Part shown: piece after piece, positions 9,648 through 18,872 of the stretch | Numbering within the stretch: the first letter of the stretch is position 1 | How the letters are laid out: each line of letters starts with the position of its first letter | Assembly (NCBI RefSeq): GCF_022179765.1 | Contig: NZ_BPRE01000001.1 | Location: forward strand, 620,001-684,000 | Reading direction: 5' to 3' | Length of the DNA stretch: 64,000 bases | From: Methylorubrum suomiense | GTDB lineage: Bacteria; Pseudomonadota; Alphaproteobacteria; Rhizobiales; Beijerinckiaceae | Notes under the pieces: generated by a model | What the model was told of the DNA's origin: nothing | Database searches by the model: none | What the model saw: only the letters and a program-made list of their open reading frames with translations | Translations under genes and position numbers: made by a program

Positions 9648-9766
9648 GGCATCCCCGCAGCCCGGATGGCCCTCCACGACATCGCCGGAGCGCCGCTCGT
9701 CCGAGTCCACCGGAACAGGCGGACGACCCGCCCGTTTCCGGCGGGAATGCCTCAGCGACGGACCCC

Positions 9767-10273
9767 ATGAACCGCCCCCTGACCGATCGCCGCGACGGCC
9801 GCACGATCCACGCCTACGAGCCCAGGGCCGTGCCCTGGCTCAGCGTGGTGTTCGGCTACGGACCGATGCTGCCCTTCCTGGCCGGCGGCGCCCTCGTCTG
9901 GCTGCTGCGCGGGGAGGCCGGCGCGGCGATCTTCACGCTGACCCTGCTGTGGGGCTGCGCCATCCTGCTGTTCCTGTCGGGCGTGCGCCGGGGCGTCAGC
10001 TTCCGCACCGAGGGCGGGGCCAGGGTCTCGCAGATCGTCACGATGCTCGGGCTGTTCCTCCTCGGTTTCAGCGCGCTCGTGGCCTTCGCCCTCGGCTTCG
10101 TCGTGGCCGCCCTCGGGCTCCTGATCGTCGGCTACGTCGCCATCGCGGTGCTCGATCCGATCGCGGCCCGACGCGGGGAGGCGCCGCTGTTCTTCGAGCG
10201 GCTGCGCCCGTTCCAGATGCCGCTCGCCGTGCTCGGGCTGGCAGCCCTCCTCGCCCACCGTCTGCTCGCCTGA
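9767..10273 (+). CDS. DUF3429 family membrane protein
   Basis: The 168-residue protein has four to five transmembrane helices after a short polar N-terminus, with the family-type motifs FGYGPMLPFLAGG and LLWGCAILLFLSGVRRG near residues 28-75. DUF3429 proteins are found across proteobacteria without a known function. It is followed after one base by the CsaA-type gene, which suggests co-transcription. Confidence 0.75.
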   Translation: MNRPLTDRRDGRTIHAYEPRAVPWLSVVFGYGPMLPFLAGGALVWLLRGEAGAAIFTLTLLWGCAILLFLSGVRRGVSFRTEGGARVSQIVTMLGLFLLGFSALVAFALGFVVAALGLLIVGYVAIAVLDPIAARRGEAPLFFERLRPFQMPLAVLGLAALLAHRLLA

Positions 10274-10274
10274 C

Positions 10275-10646
10275 ATGCACGTCACCCACGATCCGCAGGC
10301 GCCGGAATCCGAGACAATCGGGTTCGACGCCTTCCTGGCCGTCGATATCCGCATCGGCACGATCATCGCCGCCGAGCCGTTTCCGGAAGCCCGCAAGCCG
10401 GCCCTCAAGCTCGTGATCGATTTCGGATCGGTGATCGGCCACAAGCGCTCCAGCGCGCAGATCACCGAACATTACACGCCCGACGACCTGATCGGCCGGC
10501 AAGTGGCCGCGGTGGTGAATTTCCCGCCCCGACAGATCGGCAAGTTCCTGTCCGAGGTGCTGACGCTGGGCTTCGCCGACGCGGCCGGCGCCGTCGTGCT
10601 GTTTCGCCCCGACCTTCCCGTGCCGGATGGGAGCCGGCTGTTCTGA
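10275..10646 (+). CDS. csaA: tRNA-binding domain protein, CsaA type
   Basis: This 123-residue protein is a single OB-fold of the EMAP-II/Arc1p type. It begins [26 protein letters not shown] and contains [15 protein letters not shown] and the [15 protein letters not shown] block that defines CsaA. CsaA of Bacillus binds tRNA and has been described as an export-related chaperone; in alphaproteobacteria its role is unproven. It lies one base downstream of the DUF3429 gene and just upstream of hisS, fitting a tRNA-linked neighbourhood. Confidence 0.85.
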   Translation: MHVTHDPQAPESETIGFDAFLAVDIRIGTIIAAEPFPEARKPALKLVIDFGSVIGHKRSSAQITEHYTPDDLIGRQVAAVVNFPPRQIGKFLSEVLTLGFADAAGAVVLFRPDLPVPDGSRLF

Positions 10647-10752
10647 GGGGGTTGAATGGGATGCCCGTGCTCCGTTGCCTCGGCTTGCCGCCGCGCCGCC
10701 GCCTGCGATAGAGCCGGGCCTCATTTTCGAAGAATTTCTGATCGGCGACGAC

Positions 10753-12264
10753 ATGGCCAAGGCCGAGACCCTGAAACCCCGCCTGCCGCGCGGTTTTCCC
10801 GACCGCACCGAGGCCGACCTGCTCGCGCAAGGCCGGATGCTGGACACGATCCGGCAGACCTTCGAACTCTACGGCTTCGAGGCGCTGGAAACGCCGTTCG
10901 TCGAGTACACCGAGGCGCTGGGCAAGTTCCTGCCCGACCTCGATCGGCCGAACGAGGGGGTGTTCTCGTTCCAGGACGACGACGAGCAGTGGCTCTCGCT
11001 CCGCTACGATCTCACCGCGCCGCTCGCCCGGCACGTCGCCGAGAATTTCGACGTCCTGCCCAAACCCTATCGCAGCTACCGGGCCGGCTACGTCTTCCGC
11101 AACGAGAAGCCCGGCCCCGGCCGCTTCCGCCAGTTCATGCAGTTCGACGCCGACATCGTCGGGGCGGCCTCGGTCGCGGCCGATGCCGAGACCTGCATGC
11201 TGATGGCCGATACGCTCGACCGGCTCGGGCTCGGCGGCCAGTACGTGGTCAAGGTCAACAACCGCAAGGTCCTGGACGGCGTGATGGAGGCGATCGGCCT
11301 CGCCGGGGCCGACAAGGCCAGCCAGCGGCTCACGGTGCTTCGCGCCATCGACAAGCTCGACCGGTTGGGCGCGGACGGCGTCCGCCAACTGCTCGGGCCC
11401 GGCCGGAAGGACGAGAGCGGCGATTTCACCAAGGGCGCGGGACTCGCCGACGACGCGATCGAGCGCATCCTCGCCTATGTCGGCTTCGAGGCCGCCCCGC
11501 ACGAGGGCGCCGACCGGCTGGCCTTCTGGGAGAAGTTCTTCGGTTCCTGGCACGCGGTGGTCGGGGATTCCGAGACCGGCCGGGAGGGCATCGCCGAACT
11601 CCACGCCATCATGCGGCTGTGCGAGGCGGCGGGCTACGGCCCCGACCGGGTGCGGGCCGATCCCTCCGTGGTGCGCGGCCTCGAATACTATACCGGCCCG
11701 GTCTACGAGGCCGAGCTGACCTTCCCCGTGACCAACGAGGACGGCCAGACCGTGCGCTTCGGCTCGGTCGCGGGCGGCGGACGCTACGACGGGCTGGTGG
11801 GCCGCTTCCGCAGCGAGCCGGTGCCGGCGACCGGCTTCTCCATCGGCGTCTCGCGGCTGTTCTCGGCGCTGCGCCTCACCAAGAGCCCCCTGGTCGAGGG
11901 CGCGGCCAAGCCCGGCCCCGTGGTCGTGCTGGTCCTGGATCGCGAGAACGTCGCCGAGTACCAGGCCCTGGTCGCCCGCCTGCGCGCGGACAACATCCGG
12001 GCGGAACTCTATCTCGGCGCTGCGGGCATGAAGGCGCAGATGAAGTACGCCGACCGCCGCCGGGCTCCGGCCGTGGTGATCCAGGGCTCGAACGAGCGCG
12101 AGGCCGGCGAGGTCCAGATCAAGGATCTGATCCAGGGCGCCCAGGCGGCCGCCGCCATCGCCAGCAACGCCGAGTGGAAGGCCGCCCGGCCCGCCCAGGT
12201 CTCGGTGCCGGTGGACCGGATGGTCGAGGCCGTGCGCGAGGTGCTGTCGCGGCATTTTGGGTGA
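10753..12264 (+). CDS. hisS: Histidine--tRNA ligase
   Basis: HisRS charges tRNA-His in two ATP-dependent steps. The 503-residue product is a class II synthetase: motif 1 region near 20-60, motif 2 at [16 protein letters not shown] (about 112-127), the histidine-specific block [15 protein letters not shown] near 305-320, and motif 3 around [12 protein letters not shown] (about 360). The C-terminal anticodon-binding domain follows. The ATG at 10753 ([15 protein letters not shown]) matches the usual start in relatives; the frame is open further upstream to 10627 but overlaps csaA. It is longer than E. coli HisS, as is normal for alphaproteobacterial forms. Confidence 0.95.
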   Translation: MAKAETLKPRLPRGFPDRTEADLLAQGRMLDTIRQTFELYGFEALETPFVEYTEALGKFLPDLDRPNEGVFSFQDDDEQWLSLRYDLTAPLARHVAENFDVLPKPYRSYRAGYVFRNEKPGPGRFRQFMQFDADIVGAASVAADAETCMLMADTLDRLGLGGQYVVKVNNRKVLDGVMEAIGLAGADKASQRLTVLRAIDKLDRLGADGVRQLLGPGRKDESGDFTKGAGLADDAIERILAYVGFEAAPHEGADRLAFWEKFFGSWHAVVGDSETGREGIAELHAIMRLCEAAGYGPDRVRADPSVVRGLEYYTGPVYEAELTFPVTNEDGQTVRFGSVAGGGRYDGLVGRFRSEPVPATGFSIGVSRLFSALRLTKSPLVEGAAKPGPVVVLVLDRENVAEYQALVARLRADNIRAELYLGAAGMKAQMKYADRRRAPAVVIQGSNEREAGEVQIKDLIQGAQAAAAIASNAEWKAARPAQVSVPVDRMVEAVREVLSRHFG

Positions 12265-12283
12265 GCTGCCCGCGATCTGTGGC

Positions 12284-12302
12284 CGGGAGCATCAGGCTCC
12301 CG
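12284..12302. terminator. Hairpin between convergent hisS and DUF6883 gene
   Basis: CGGGAGC-ATCAG-GCTCCCG is a perfect 7-bp stem with a 5-base loop, 20 bases after hisS and spanning the stop codon of the convergent gene. It could serve both strands. There is no T-tract. Confidence 0.45.
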
Positions 12303-12669
12303 CCATCGGTCCGCCGTCGGGCCCGCTCCGCCCTTTCACCGGCACGGCGGTGACGAAAGCCGCCTCACCCGCATCGTTGATCTGCCACACGGTGCGGATC
12401 CAGGGCTGTCGCCCGTCGGGAGCCTGGATCGGTCCGACGAAGACCAGTTTGCGCTTGCCTTCGGCCGTGATCAGATCCCGCGTCAGGCGCATCGGATGCG
12501 CGTGGACCAAAAGCGAAGCCGATAGAATTTCGGGAGAATCGGGCCGATAACCGAAGGCGAGGAAGAATCTCGCCTTGGCTGCTCCATGGGCATGGTCGAG
12601 GTTCAGCAGATATTCGGTGATCTTGGCTCGGTGGACCGTGCAGGTGATCGGGTCGTCTGGCCAGCCCAT
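12292..12669 (-). CDS. DUF6883-like protein of unknown function
   Basis: The 125-residue protein begins MGWPDDPITCTVHRAKITEYLL and contains the LDHAHGAAKARFFLAFGYRP block, followed by a beta-rich half (GKRKLVFVGPI, WIRTVWQIND, AAFVTAVPV). The pattern matches what I remember of DUF6883, a small domain seen in stand-alone proteins and at the ends of phage or polymorphic proteins; this assignment is from memory. The ATG at 12669 is preferred to a longer frame upstream. It starts 8 bases after the stop of the DUF4926-like gene and so is probably translated with it. The pair may be a two-component module, but no toxicity is shown. Confidence 0.65.
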   Translation of the reverse strand: MGWPDDPITCTVHRAKITEYLLNLDHAHGAAKARFFLAFGYRPDSPEILSASLLVHAHPMRLTRDLITAEGKRKLVFVGPIQAPDGRQPWIRTVWQINDAGEAAFVTAVPVKGRSGPDGGPMAGA

Positions 12670-12677
12670 GCGAGGCG

Positions 12678-12914
12678 TTACACCACGGGACGCAGATCTC
12701 TCGCCGCGACCGTCGCCAACGCGCCTTCCGGTTCCGGAAACTCGACCTCGAAAGAACCGTCGTCCCAACTGCCCACGATCGTACCCTGGGCGCCGGCCTT
12801 CATCGGATCCCCGTCATCCGTTACAACGTCGGCGGTCAGCTCCACGATGTCGAACTCGCGGAATCCGGCGGCCGGCTCCGTTCTGCGCAAGCGGTAGAAA
12901 GCTTCGACGGTCAT
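12678..12914 (-). CDS. DUF4926-like small protein
   Basis: A 78-residue protein, MTVEAFYRLRRT followed by an SH3-like beta barrel: FDIVELTADVV, then GAQGTIVGSWDDGSFEVEFPEP, ending TVAARDLRPV. This matches the compact DUF4926 fold, which resembles ribosomal-protein and KOW-like barrels. It lies 55 bases downstream of cheR on the same strand and 8 bases upstream of the DUF6883-like gene. I see no strong ribosome-binding site at 12914. Partnership with the next gene is inferred from spacing and from memory of the two families occurring together. Confidence 0.7.
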   Translation of the reverse strand: MTVEAFYRLRRTEPAAGFREFDIVELTADVVTDDGDPMKAGAQGTIVGSWDDGSFEVEFPEPEGALATVAARDLRPVV

Positions 12915-12969
12915 CGTTGGAAGATGAGCCGAACTGCGCGCTTGTGCAACCGAGAGAAGTCGTCTCGCC

Positions 12970-13824
12970 TCAAAACCCCGCCGCGAGTCTCTGCGGCGCG
13001 GCCGCCCGGTGCGTCGCCCCCTGGCGGTAGAGGCCACGATGCTGGCCGTCGGGCACCAGCGCCTCGGTGAGCCCGATCACCGTCTCGGCGGCGCCGAGCA
13101 GCACCGCTCCGTCGGGGGCGAGCGCCTTGGCGATCCGCTCCAGCACGTCGGCCTTGGTCGGGGCGTCGAAATAGATCAGCACGTTGCGGCAATAGACGAT
13201 GTCGAACTGCCCGAGATGCTCGAACGGCTGCAGCAGGTTGAGCGGCCGGTAGCTCACCATGCCGGCGAGCTTCGGACTGATGCGCCACTGCTCGCCCACC
13301 TGCGTGAAATGCTTCACCAGCAGTTGGACGGGCAGCCCGCGCTGCACCTCGAAATGGCTGTAGAGGCCGAGCCGGGCCTTCTCCAGCACCTCGGTCGAGA
13401 GGTCGGTGCCGACGATCTCGATCTGCCAGCCGGCGAGCTGGGCGGCCGCCTCGTGAACCAGCATCGCCAGGGAATACGGCTCCTGGCCGGTGGAGGCCGC
13501 CGCCGACCAGATCCGCAGGCGCCGGGTCGCCCCGCGCGCCGCGATCGCGCGGGGCAGGAGCACGTCGCGGAACAGGTCGAAGGGGACCCGGTCGCGGAAG
13601 AAGAACGTCTCGTTGGTCGTCATCGCCTCGACGACCGCCCGCTCCAGCGGGCCTTCCCGCGACAGGCGCAGCGTGCCGACGAGATCGGACAGGGTCGCGA
13701 GATTGAAGCGGCGGCAGACCGGCGAGAGCCGGCTCTCGACGAGGTAGCGCTTCTCCGGCCCCAGGGCGAGGCCGGAGCGCTTCTTCAGGTAGTCGCGCAG
13801 GAAGGCGAAATCCGCCTCGGTCAT
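12970..13824 (-). CDS. cheR: Chemotaxis protein methyltransferase CheR
   Basis: CheR methylates receptor glutamates using S-adenosylmethionine. The 284-residue product has the helical N-terminal CheR domain (about 1-70, with NETFFFRD near 67-74) and the Rossmann-type methyltransferase domain. This carries IWSAAASTGQEPYSLAM near 105, which is the SAM-binding motif with small changes from the usual SAACSTGEEPYS, and FDIVYCRNVLIYFD near 210. The ATG at 13824 overlaps the cheB stop by 4 bases (ATGA). It is the last chemotaxis gene of the operon. Confidence 0.93.
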   Translation of the reverse strand: MTEADFAFLRDYLKKRSGLALGPEKRYLVESRLSPVCRRFNLATLSDLVGTLRLSREGPLERAVVEAMTTNETFFFRDRVPFDLFRDVLLPRAIAARGATRRLRIWSAAASTGQEPYSLAMLVHEAAAQLAGWQIEIVGTDLSTEVLEKARLGLYSHFEVQRGLPVQLLVKHFTQVGEQWRISPKLAGMVSYRPLNLLQPFEHLGQFDIVYCRNVLIYFDAPTKADVLERIAKALAPDGAVLLGAAETVIGLTEALVPDGQHRGLYRQGATHRAAAPQRLAAGF

Positions 13825-14972
13825 GCCGCGCTCCCGCCGAGGGCGGTGCGCAGGGCCGGGCCGATCTCCGGCAACGGCAGCACGGCGTGGCACAGGCCGG
13901 CCTTGGCGACGCTTCCGGGCATGCCCCACACCGTGCTGGTGGCCTCGTCCTGGGCTAGCAACTGACCACCCGCCTCCACGAGGGCGCGCGATCCCGCCGT
14001 GCCGTCCGAGCCCATGCCGGTCAGGATCACGCTGAGCGTTGCCCCTCCGTAGAGGGCGGCGGCGTCGAGGAAGAGCACGTCCACCGCCGGGCGGCAGAAA
14101 TTCACCGGTGGGCTGTCGTCGAGGCGGATCACCGGTTCGGACGCGGTGCCCGACAGCCGCATGTGGCGGCCGCCGGGGGCGACGTAGATGCGGCCGGGCT
14201 GCACCCGCTCGTCCGCCTTGCCCTCGGCCGCCGGCAGGCCGACCCGGGCGCCGAGATGGTCGGCGAAGACGGCGGTGAAGACCGGCGGCATGTGCTGGAC
14301 GATGAGCACCGGCAGGCGGCGCAGGGTGGCCGCGCCGATCTTCTCGAGCACCTCGCCGACCGCCTTCGGGCCGCCGGTCGAGGAACCGATCAGCAGGACG
14401 CGCGGGGCGGTCATCGTGCGCGGCCGCGGGCGCAGGGTCACCGTACCGGACAGGCGCGAGACCGGGGCGGGCGCGGGCTGCGTCGAGGCGGTGGGTTCGA
14501 CCGCGGCGGGAACGGGCCGGCGCCGGGCGCGGGCGGCGCCGAACACCCGGATCCGCTCCAGGAGATCGGCCCGGAAGCCGTCGGAGGTCGTGACGCCGCG
14601 ATTGCTCTCGGGCTTGGGGATGTAGTCGACGGCGCCGAGCGAGAGGCAGCGCAGCGACACGTCGGCGTTGCGCTGGGTCAGCGTCGACATCATCACGACC
14701 TGCACGCCGGGCTGGCGCGCCAGGATCAGCGGCAGGGCCTGGATGCCGTCGAGTTCCGGCATCTCGATATCGAGCAGCACCACGTCCGGGGCGCAGCGCG
14801 CCAGCGCGTCGACGGCGGCGCGGCCGTTCGGGGCGGTGGCGACCACGTCGTGGCCGGCCTCGCCGAGCCAGCGGGAGACCAGTCCGCGCACCACGGCGGA
14901 ATCGTCGGCGACCAGGACCTTGACCGCGCTGCGCGGCGCGGTTCCAGGGGCGAAGGCCGGAATGGCCGACAT
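13821..14972 (-). CDS. cheB: Protein-glutamate methylesterase/glutaminase CheB
   Basis: CheB removes methyl groups from receptors and deamidates them once phosphorylated. The 383-residue product has a receiver domain at about 16-135 with the acidic pair DD (23-24) and phospho-acceptor Asp68 in VVLLDIEMPELDG, a proline-rich linker, and a C-terminal esterase domain. The catalytic triad is visible as Ser in GSSTGGPKA, His in VQHMPP and Asp in GMGSDGTAG. It lies 109 bases after cheY and is coupled to cheR by a 4-base overlap. Confidence 0.95.
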   Translation of the reverse strand: MSAIPAFAPGTAPRSAVKVLVADDSAVVRGLVSRWLGEAGHDVVATAPNGRAAVDALARCAPDVVLLDIEMPELDGIQALPLILARQPGVQVVMMSTLTQRNADVSLRCLSLGAVDYIPKPESNRGVTTSDGFRADLLERIRVFGAARARRRPVPAAVEPTASTQPAPAPVSRLSGTVTLRPRPRTMTAPRVLLIGSSTGGPKAVGEVLEKIGAATLRRLPVLIVQHMPPVFTAVFADHLGARVGLPAAEGKADERVQPGRIYVAPGGRHMRLSGTASEPVIRLDDSPPVNFCRPAVDVLFLDAAALYGGATLSVILTGMGSDGTAGSRALVEAGGQLLAQDEATSTVWGMPGSVAKAGLCHAVLPLPEIGPALRTALGGSAA

Positions 14973-15081
14973 GCGTTTCGTGCCTCCGTGGGAGGAAGGG
15001 GAGAGAAGCCCTGCGGCCTCCCCGGGCCGCTCGGCTGGCTCGGGAGCGTCGGCGCGTCCGGCGCCCGCCGGCCGGGGCCGC

Positions 15082-15468
15082 TCAGGCGTGTTCGGGCAGG
15101 CGCACGGTGAAGCCGACCTGATCGAGCTTGGCCATCATGATCTCCCGGTCGAAGGGCTTCATGATGTACTCGTCGGCGCCCGCGCGCAGCGCCCGGGCGA
15201 TGGCACCGATGTCGTTCTCGGTGGTGCAGAACAGCACCTTCGGACGATCGCCGCCGGGCAACTGGCGCAGGTGCCGCAGGACGTCGTAGCCGTCCATGTT
15301 CGGCATGTTCCAGTCGAGCAGGACCACCGCGGGCATCTCCTCGGCGCAGAGCGCCAGGGCCTTCTGCCCGTCCTCGGCGTCGCGGACGCTGAAGTCGAGG
15401 GTTTCGAGGATGCGGCGGGCGACCTTTCGGATCACCGCCGAGTCGTCGACGACGAGACCGGTCCTCAT
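15082..15468 (-). CDS. cheY: Single-domain response regulator CheY
   Basis: This 128-residue protein is a stand-alone receiver domain. The acid pocket is DD at 8-9, the phospho-acceptor is Asp52 (VVLLDWNMPNMDG), the switch threonine lies in FCTTEND and the invariant lysine in IMKPFD. It presumably receives phosphate from CheA, and may serve as output or as a phosphate sink. A GAGGGGAG ribosome-binding site precedes the ATG at 15468, and the gene begins 11 bases after cheW. Confidence 0.92.
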   Translation of the reverse strand: MRTGLVVDDSAVIRKVARRILETLDFSVRDAEDGQKALALCAEEMPAVVLLDWNMPNMDGYDVLRHLRQLPGGDRPKVLFCTTENDIGAIARALRAGADEYIMKPFDREIMMAKLDQVGFTVRLPEHA

Positions 15469-15479
15469 CGAATCTCCCC

Positions 15480-15962
15480 TCACGCGACCTTGGCGTCGCG
15501 GCCGGCCTCGCCGAAGGCGAGCAGCGCGTCGACGTCGAGGATGACGAGCAGGCGTCCGTCGAGACGGTGGACGCCGAGCGAGATGTCGCGCCAGCGGGGA
15601 TCGAGATTGATCGGCACCGGCTCGTGGGTCTCGGCGCCGAGCTTCAGCACCTCGCCGACGCCGTCGACGATGAGCGCGAAGGTCTCGCCCGTCTGCTCCA
15701 GGCCGATCGCCATCTGCGCCGCGCCGGCCTCGCGGTCGGGCAGGCTGAGGCGGCGGCGCAGGCACAGGGCGGTGACGACGCGCCCGCGCAGGTTCAGCAG
15801 GCCGACGATCTCCTTCGGGGCGAGGGGCACCGGGGTGATGCCGGCGGGCACGAACACGTCGTGCACCCGGTCGATGGTGAGTCCGAACATGGTCTCTCCG
15901 ACGAACACCGTCACGTAGTCGGTGGTGTCGGCGGGGGCGATGTTGGCGTTGGCGGCCTGCAT
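15480..15962 (-). CDS. cheW: Chemotaxis coupling protein CheW
   Basis: CheW links receptors to CheA. The 160-residue protein is a single CheW domain: DYVTVFVGETMFGLTIDRV at the start, then the FVPAGITPVPLAPKEIVGLLNLRGRVV core, and the C-terminal LLVILDVDALLAF strand. The ATG at 15962 (MQAANAN) is preferred over a GTG six codons upstream, because GAGAGAG sits at suitable distance before it. It lies 30 bases after cheA. Confidence 0.9.
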   Translation of the reverse strand: MQAANANIAPADTTDYVTVFVGETMFGLTIDRVHDVFVPAGITPVPLAPKEIVGLLNLRGRVVTALCLRRRLSLPDREAGAAQMAIGLEQTGETFALIVDGVGEVLKLGAETHEPVPINLDPRWRDISLGVHRLDGRLLVILDVDALLAFGEAGRDAKVA

Positions 15963-15992
15963 GGCGGTCGACTCTCTCACAACAGGACGGGA

Positions 15993-18746
15993 TCAGGCAG
16001 CGCTGGCGAGGGCGGGCTCGCCGATCTCGGAGAGGGCGGCCAGCAGACCGGAGCGGTCGAACTTCGCCACGAGGTCGCTGATGGCGAGGCTGCGCGCCTG
16101 CTCGATCGCCTCGGGGCCGACCGTCCCGGTCAGCGCCACCACCGGCATCTCGGCGAGGCGCCCGCCGGCCTTGCGCATGGCGCCGACGAGGTCGAAGCCG
16201 CTGCGGCCGGGCATCTCGAGATCGCTGACCACGACATCGATGGAGGGGTTGGACAGGAGCGTCTTGAGGGCCTCGTCGGCGCTCGCCGCCGCGCTCACGG
16301 CATAGCCCGCCGCCTTCAGCACGGGGGTGAGCATGTCGCGGAAGAAGGCCGAATCGTCCACTAGCAGGAGGGACGGCGCCTTGGTGGTGGTCTTGCGCGG
16401 ACCCCGCGCCCAGTCGTCGTAGGCCAGCGGCAGGAAGTGGGCGATGTTGATGATGTCGGTGGCGCGGCCCCGCAGCACCGCCGAGCCGATGAGGTCGGAG
16501 CGGTCCGCGGCGATCTCGATGTCGAGCCGCTCCTCGACGATGTCGACGATCTCGTCGACCACGAGACCCATCGCCCGGTCGCCGTCGGAGAACACGACGA
16601 GCGACTGACTGCCCTCCGAGCGCAGCGGGATCGACGGGTCGGCGGGCACCAGCGGCATCAGGCGGCCGCGATATTGGATCAGCGGACGACCGCCAAGCCA
16701 CTCGATCTTGGTGGCATCGATCTCCTCCAGGCGCGTGACGAGGGAGAGGGGCACCGCCTTGAAGCCGCCCGCGCCGCTCTTGAACACGAGGAGCGTCGCC
16801 TTGGCGTCGCCGGTCTCGACCTCCTCGACCTCGCTCTCCGCCGCGGCGCCCGACTGCGCGCTCTGGCCGACGAGCCGGGCGACGCCGTTGGGATCGACGA
16901 TCAGCACCACGGCGCCGTCGCCGAGGATGGTGTTGCCGGCAAATAGCGGGATGTGGCGGAGCTTGGACGACATCGGCTTCACGACGATCTCTTCCGTATG
17001 GAAGACCTCGTCGACGAGGACGCCGAAGCGCTGGCGCCCGACCTGGGCGACGACCACGAAGCCGGATTCGACGACCTCGCCCTCCTCCACCGTCGCCTGT
17101 CCGCGCATCAGCCCGTCGAGGGTGACGATCGGCAGGAGCCGCTCGCGCAGGCGCAGGACCGGCGCACCGTTGATCCGCTCGATGGCGTTGGCGCCTTCCT
17201 TCGCGCCCTTGGCATCGACCCGCACCAGTTCGAGCACGGCGATCTGCGGCACCGCATAGCGCTGGGCGCCAGCCTTGACGATGAGCGCCGAGACGATGGC
17301 CAGCGTCAGCGGGATCTTGATGGTGAAGGTCGTGCCGCGGCCGAGTTCGGTGGCGATGTCGACCACGCCGCCGATGGTCTCGATGTTGGTCTTGACCACG
17401 TCCATGCCGACGCCGCGGCCGGAGACCGAGGTGACGGCCTTGGCCGTCGAGAAGCCGGCGTGGAAGATGAACTTCGCGACCTGCGCGTCGGTCATCTTCT
17501 CGATCTCGGCGGCGGGCGCGAGGTTGCGCTCGACCGCCTTCTTGCGGATCGCGGCGAGGTCCAGGCCCTTGCCGTCATCGGCGATCTCGATCGTGATCGT
17601 GCCGCCCTCGTGATAGGCGGACAGGCGGATCGTGCCGCGGGCGGGCTTGCCGGCCTTGATGCGCTCGTTGGTGGCCTCGATGCCGTGGTCGGCCGAGTTG
17701 CGCACCATGTGGGTGAGCGGGTCCTTGATGACGTCGAGCACCTGCCGGTCGAGTTCGGTCTCGGCGCCGGACATCACCAGTTCGATGCCCTTGCCGAGTT
17801 CGGCCGAGAGATCGCGCACGACGCGGGGCAGCTTCTGCCAAGCATTGCCGATCGGCTGCATGCGCGTCTTCATGACGCCCTCCTGCAGCTCGGCGGTGAC
17901 GTGGGAGAGCCGCTGGAGCGGCACCTTGTAGCTGGAATCCTCGTGACGCCGGGCGATCTCGAGGAGCTGATTGCGGGTCAGCACCAGTTCCGACACCATC
18001 GTCATCAGGTGCTCGATGGTGTCGACGTTCACGCGGATCGTCTGCGCCTTGGCGATGGCGCCCTCGCCGCCCTCGGCAGGTCCCGAGGCGGCGGCGGAGG
18101 CGCGGGGGGCGGCCGGCTCAGGCGCCTCCTCGGCGGCCATGTCCGAGGCCATCTCGAAGGCGGGCAGTTCCCGGGCCGGCTCCTGGGCCGGGGCGTAGGC
18201 GGCGGGGGCCGGAGCGGGTTCGAGAGCGAAGTCGTCGGGGCCGGGCGCTTCCAGGAAGGCGCGCTCCAGCTCGTCCAGCGAGACCTCGCCGGGTTTGAGC
18301 TCGCGTTCCACCGGCGGCGGCAGCACGACGGCGGCGGGTGCGGCGACGGGGGCCGGGGCGGGGGCCGGCGCCTCCTCGGACGACATGCGATCGAGGGCGC
18401 CGATCAGGTCGTCGTCGGAGCCGGAGGGCTCGGTGCCAGAGGCTTCGAGGTCGGCGAGGATCGCCTTGAGGCGGTCGAGGGTCGCCAGGATCAGGGTCAC
18501 GGAGGCGCCGCTGACGGGATAGCCGTCGCGGAAGCGGCCCATCAGCGTCTCGGCGGCATGGGCCAGAGCCTCCAGCCGCGGCAGCCCGAGGAAGCCGCAG
18601 GTGCCCTTGATGGTGTGAACCAGGCGGAAAATGTTGCGCAGGATCTGCTGGTTGTTCGGATCCTGCTCGAAACGGACCAACTCCGCGTCGACCGTGTCCA
18701 GATGCTCGGCGCTCTCGACCAGGAACTCGCGAAGCAGATCGTCCAT
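15993..18746 (-). CDS. cheA: Hybrid chemotaxis histidine kinase CheA with two CheW domains and a receiver
   Basis: This 917-residue cytosolic kinase has an unusual order. There is an Hpt domain (about 1-105, phospho-His44 in RLVHTIKG), a long Ala/Pro/Glu-rich linker with no clear P2 domain (about 105-230), the dimerisation domain (about 232-297), the HATPase (N box HMVRNSADHGIE near 345), and a first CheW domain (about 484-617). A second CheW-like domain (about 647-782) and a C-terminal receiver (about 797-912, VVVSDLEMPG) follow. Standard CheA stops after the first CheW domain. The ATG at 18746 is chosen over a GTG three codons upstream. No receptor gene is in the window. Confidence 0.93.
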   Translation of the reverse strand: MDDLLREFLVESAEHLDTVDAELVRFEQDPNNQQILRNIFRLVHTIKGTCGFLGLPRLEALAHAAETLMGRFRDGYPVSGASVTLILATLDRLKAILADLEASGTEPSGSDDDLIGALDRMSSEEAPAPAPAPVAAPAAVVLPPPVERELKPGEVSLDELERAFLEAPGPDDFALEPAPAPAAYAPAQEPARELPAFEMASDMAAEEAPEPAAPRASAAASGPAEGGEGAIAKAQTIRVNVDTIEHLMTMVSELVLTRNQLLEIARRHEDSSYKVPLQRLSHVTAELQEGVMKTRMQPIGNAWQKLPRVVRDLSAELGKGIELVMSGAETELDRQVLDVIKDPLTHMVRNSADHGIEATNERIKAGKPARGTIRLSAYHEGGTITIEIADDGKGLDLAAIRKKAVERNLAPAAEIEKMTDAQVAKFIFHAGFSTAKAVTSVSGRGVGMDVVKTNIETIGGVVDIATELGRGTTFTIKIPLTLAIVSALIVKAGAQRYAVPQIAVLELVRVDAKGAKEGANAIERINGAPVLRLRERLLPIVTLDGLMRGQATVEEGEVVESGFVVVAQVGRQRFGVLVDEVFHTEEIVVKPMSSKLRHIPLFAGNTILGDGAVVLIVDPNGVARLVGQSAQSGAAAESEVEEVETGDAKATLLVFKSGAGGFKAVPLSLVTRLEEIDATKIEWLGGRPLIQYRGRLMPLVPADPSIPLRSEGSQSLVVFSDGDRAMGLVVDEIVDIVEERLDIEIAADRSDLIGSAVLRGRATDIINIAHFLPLAYDDWARGPRKTTTKAPSLLLVDDSAFFRDMLTPVLKAAGYAVSAAASADEALKTLLSNPSIDVVVSDLEMPGRSGFDLVGAMRKAGGRLAEMPVVALTGTVGPEAIEQARSLAISDLVAKFDRSGLLAALSEIGEPALASAA

Positions 18747-18872
18747 GACAGGCACTCGTCAAACGCGCACGAAAGGATGTGCGCCGAGCACTCTCGCCTT
18801 GGAAAGTTAGTGAAGGGTTTCGTGAAGGGCGGAAAGCACAGATAAGCCGTAGCAGATTCCGCCCGCCACGAT

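Noticed and set aside
16953..18845. Plus-strand frame of 630 codons over cheA
   Set aside because: Antisense shadow of cheA; the opposite strand has full, ordered kinase domains.
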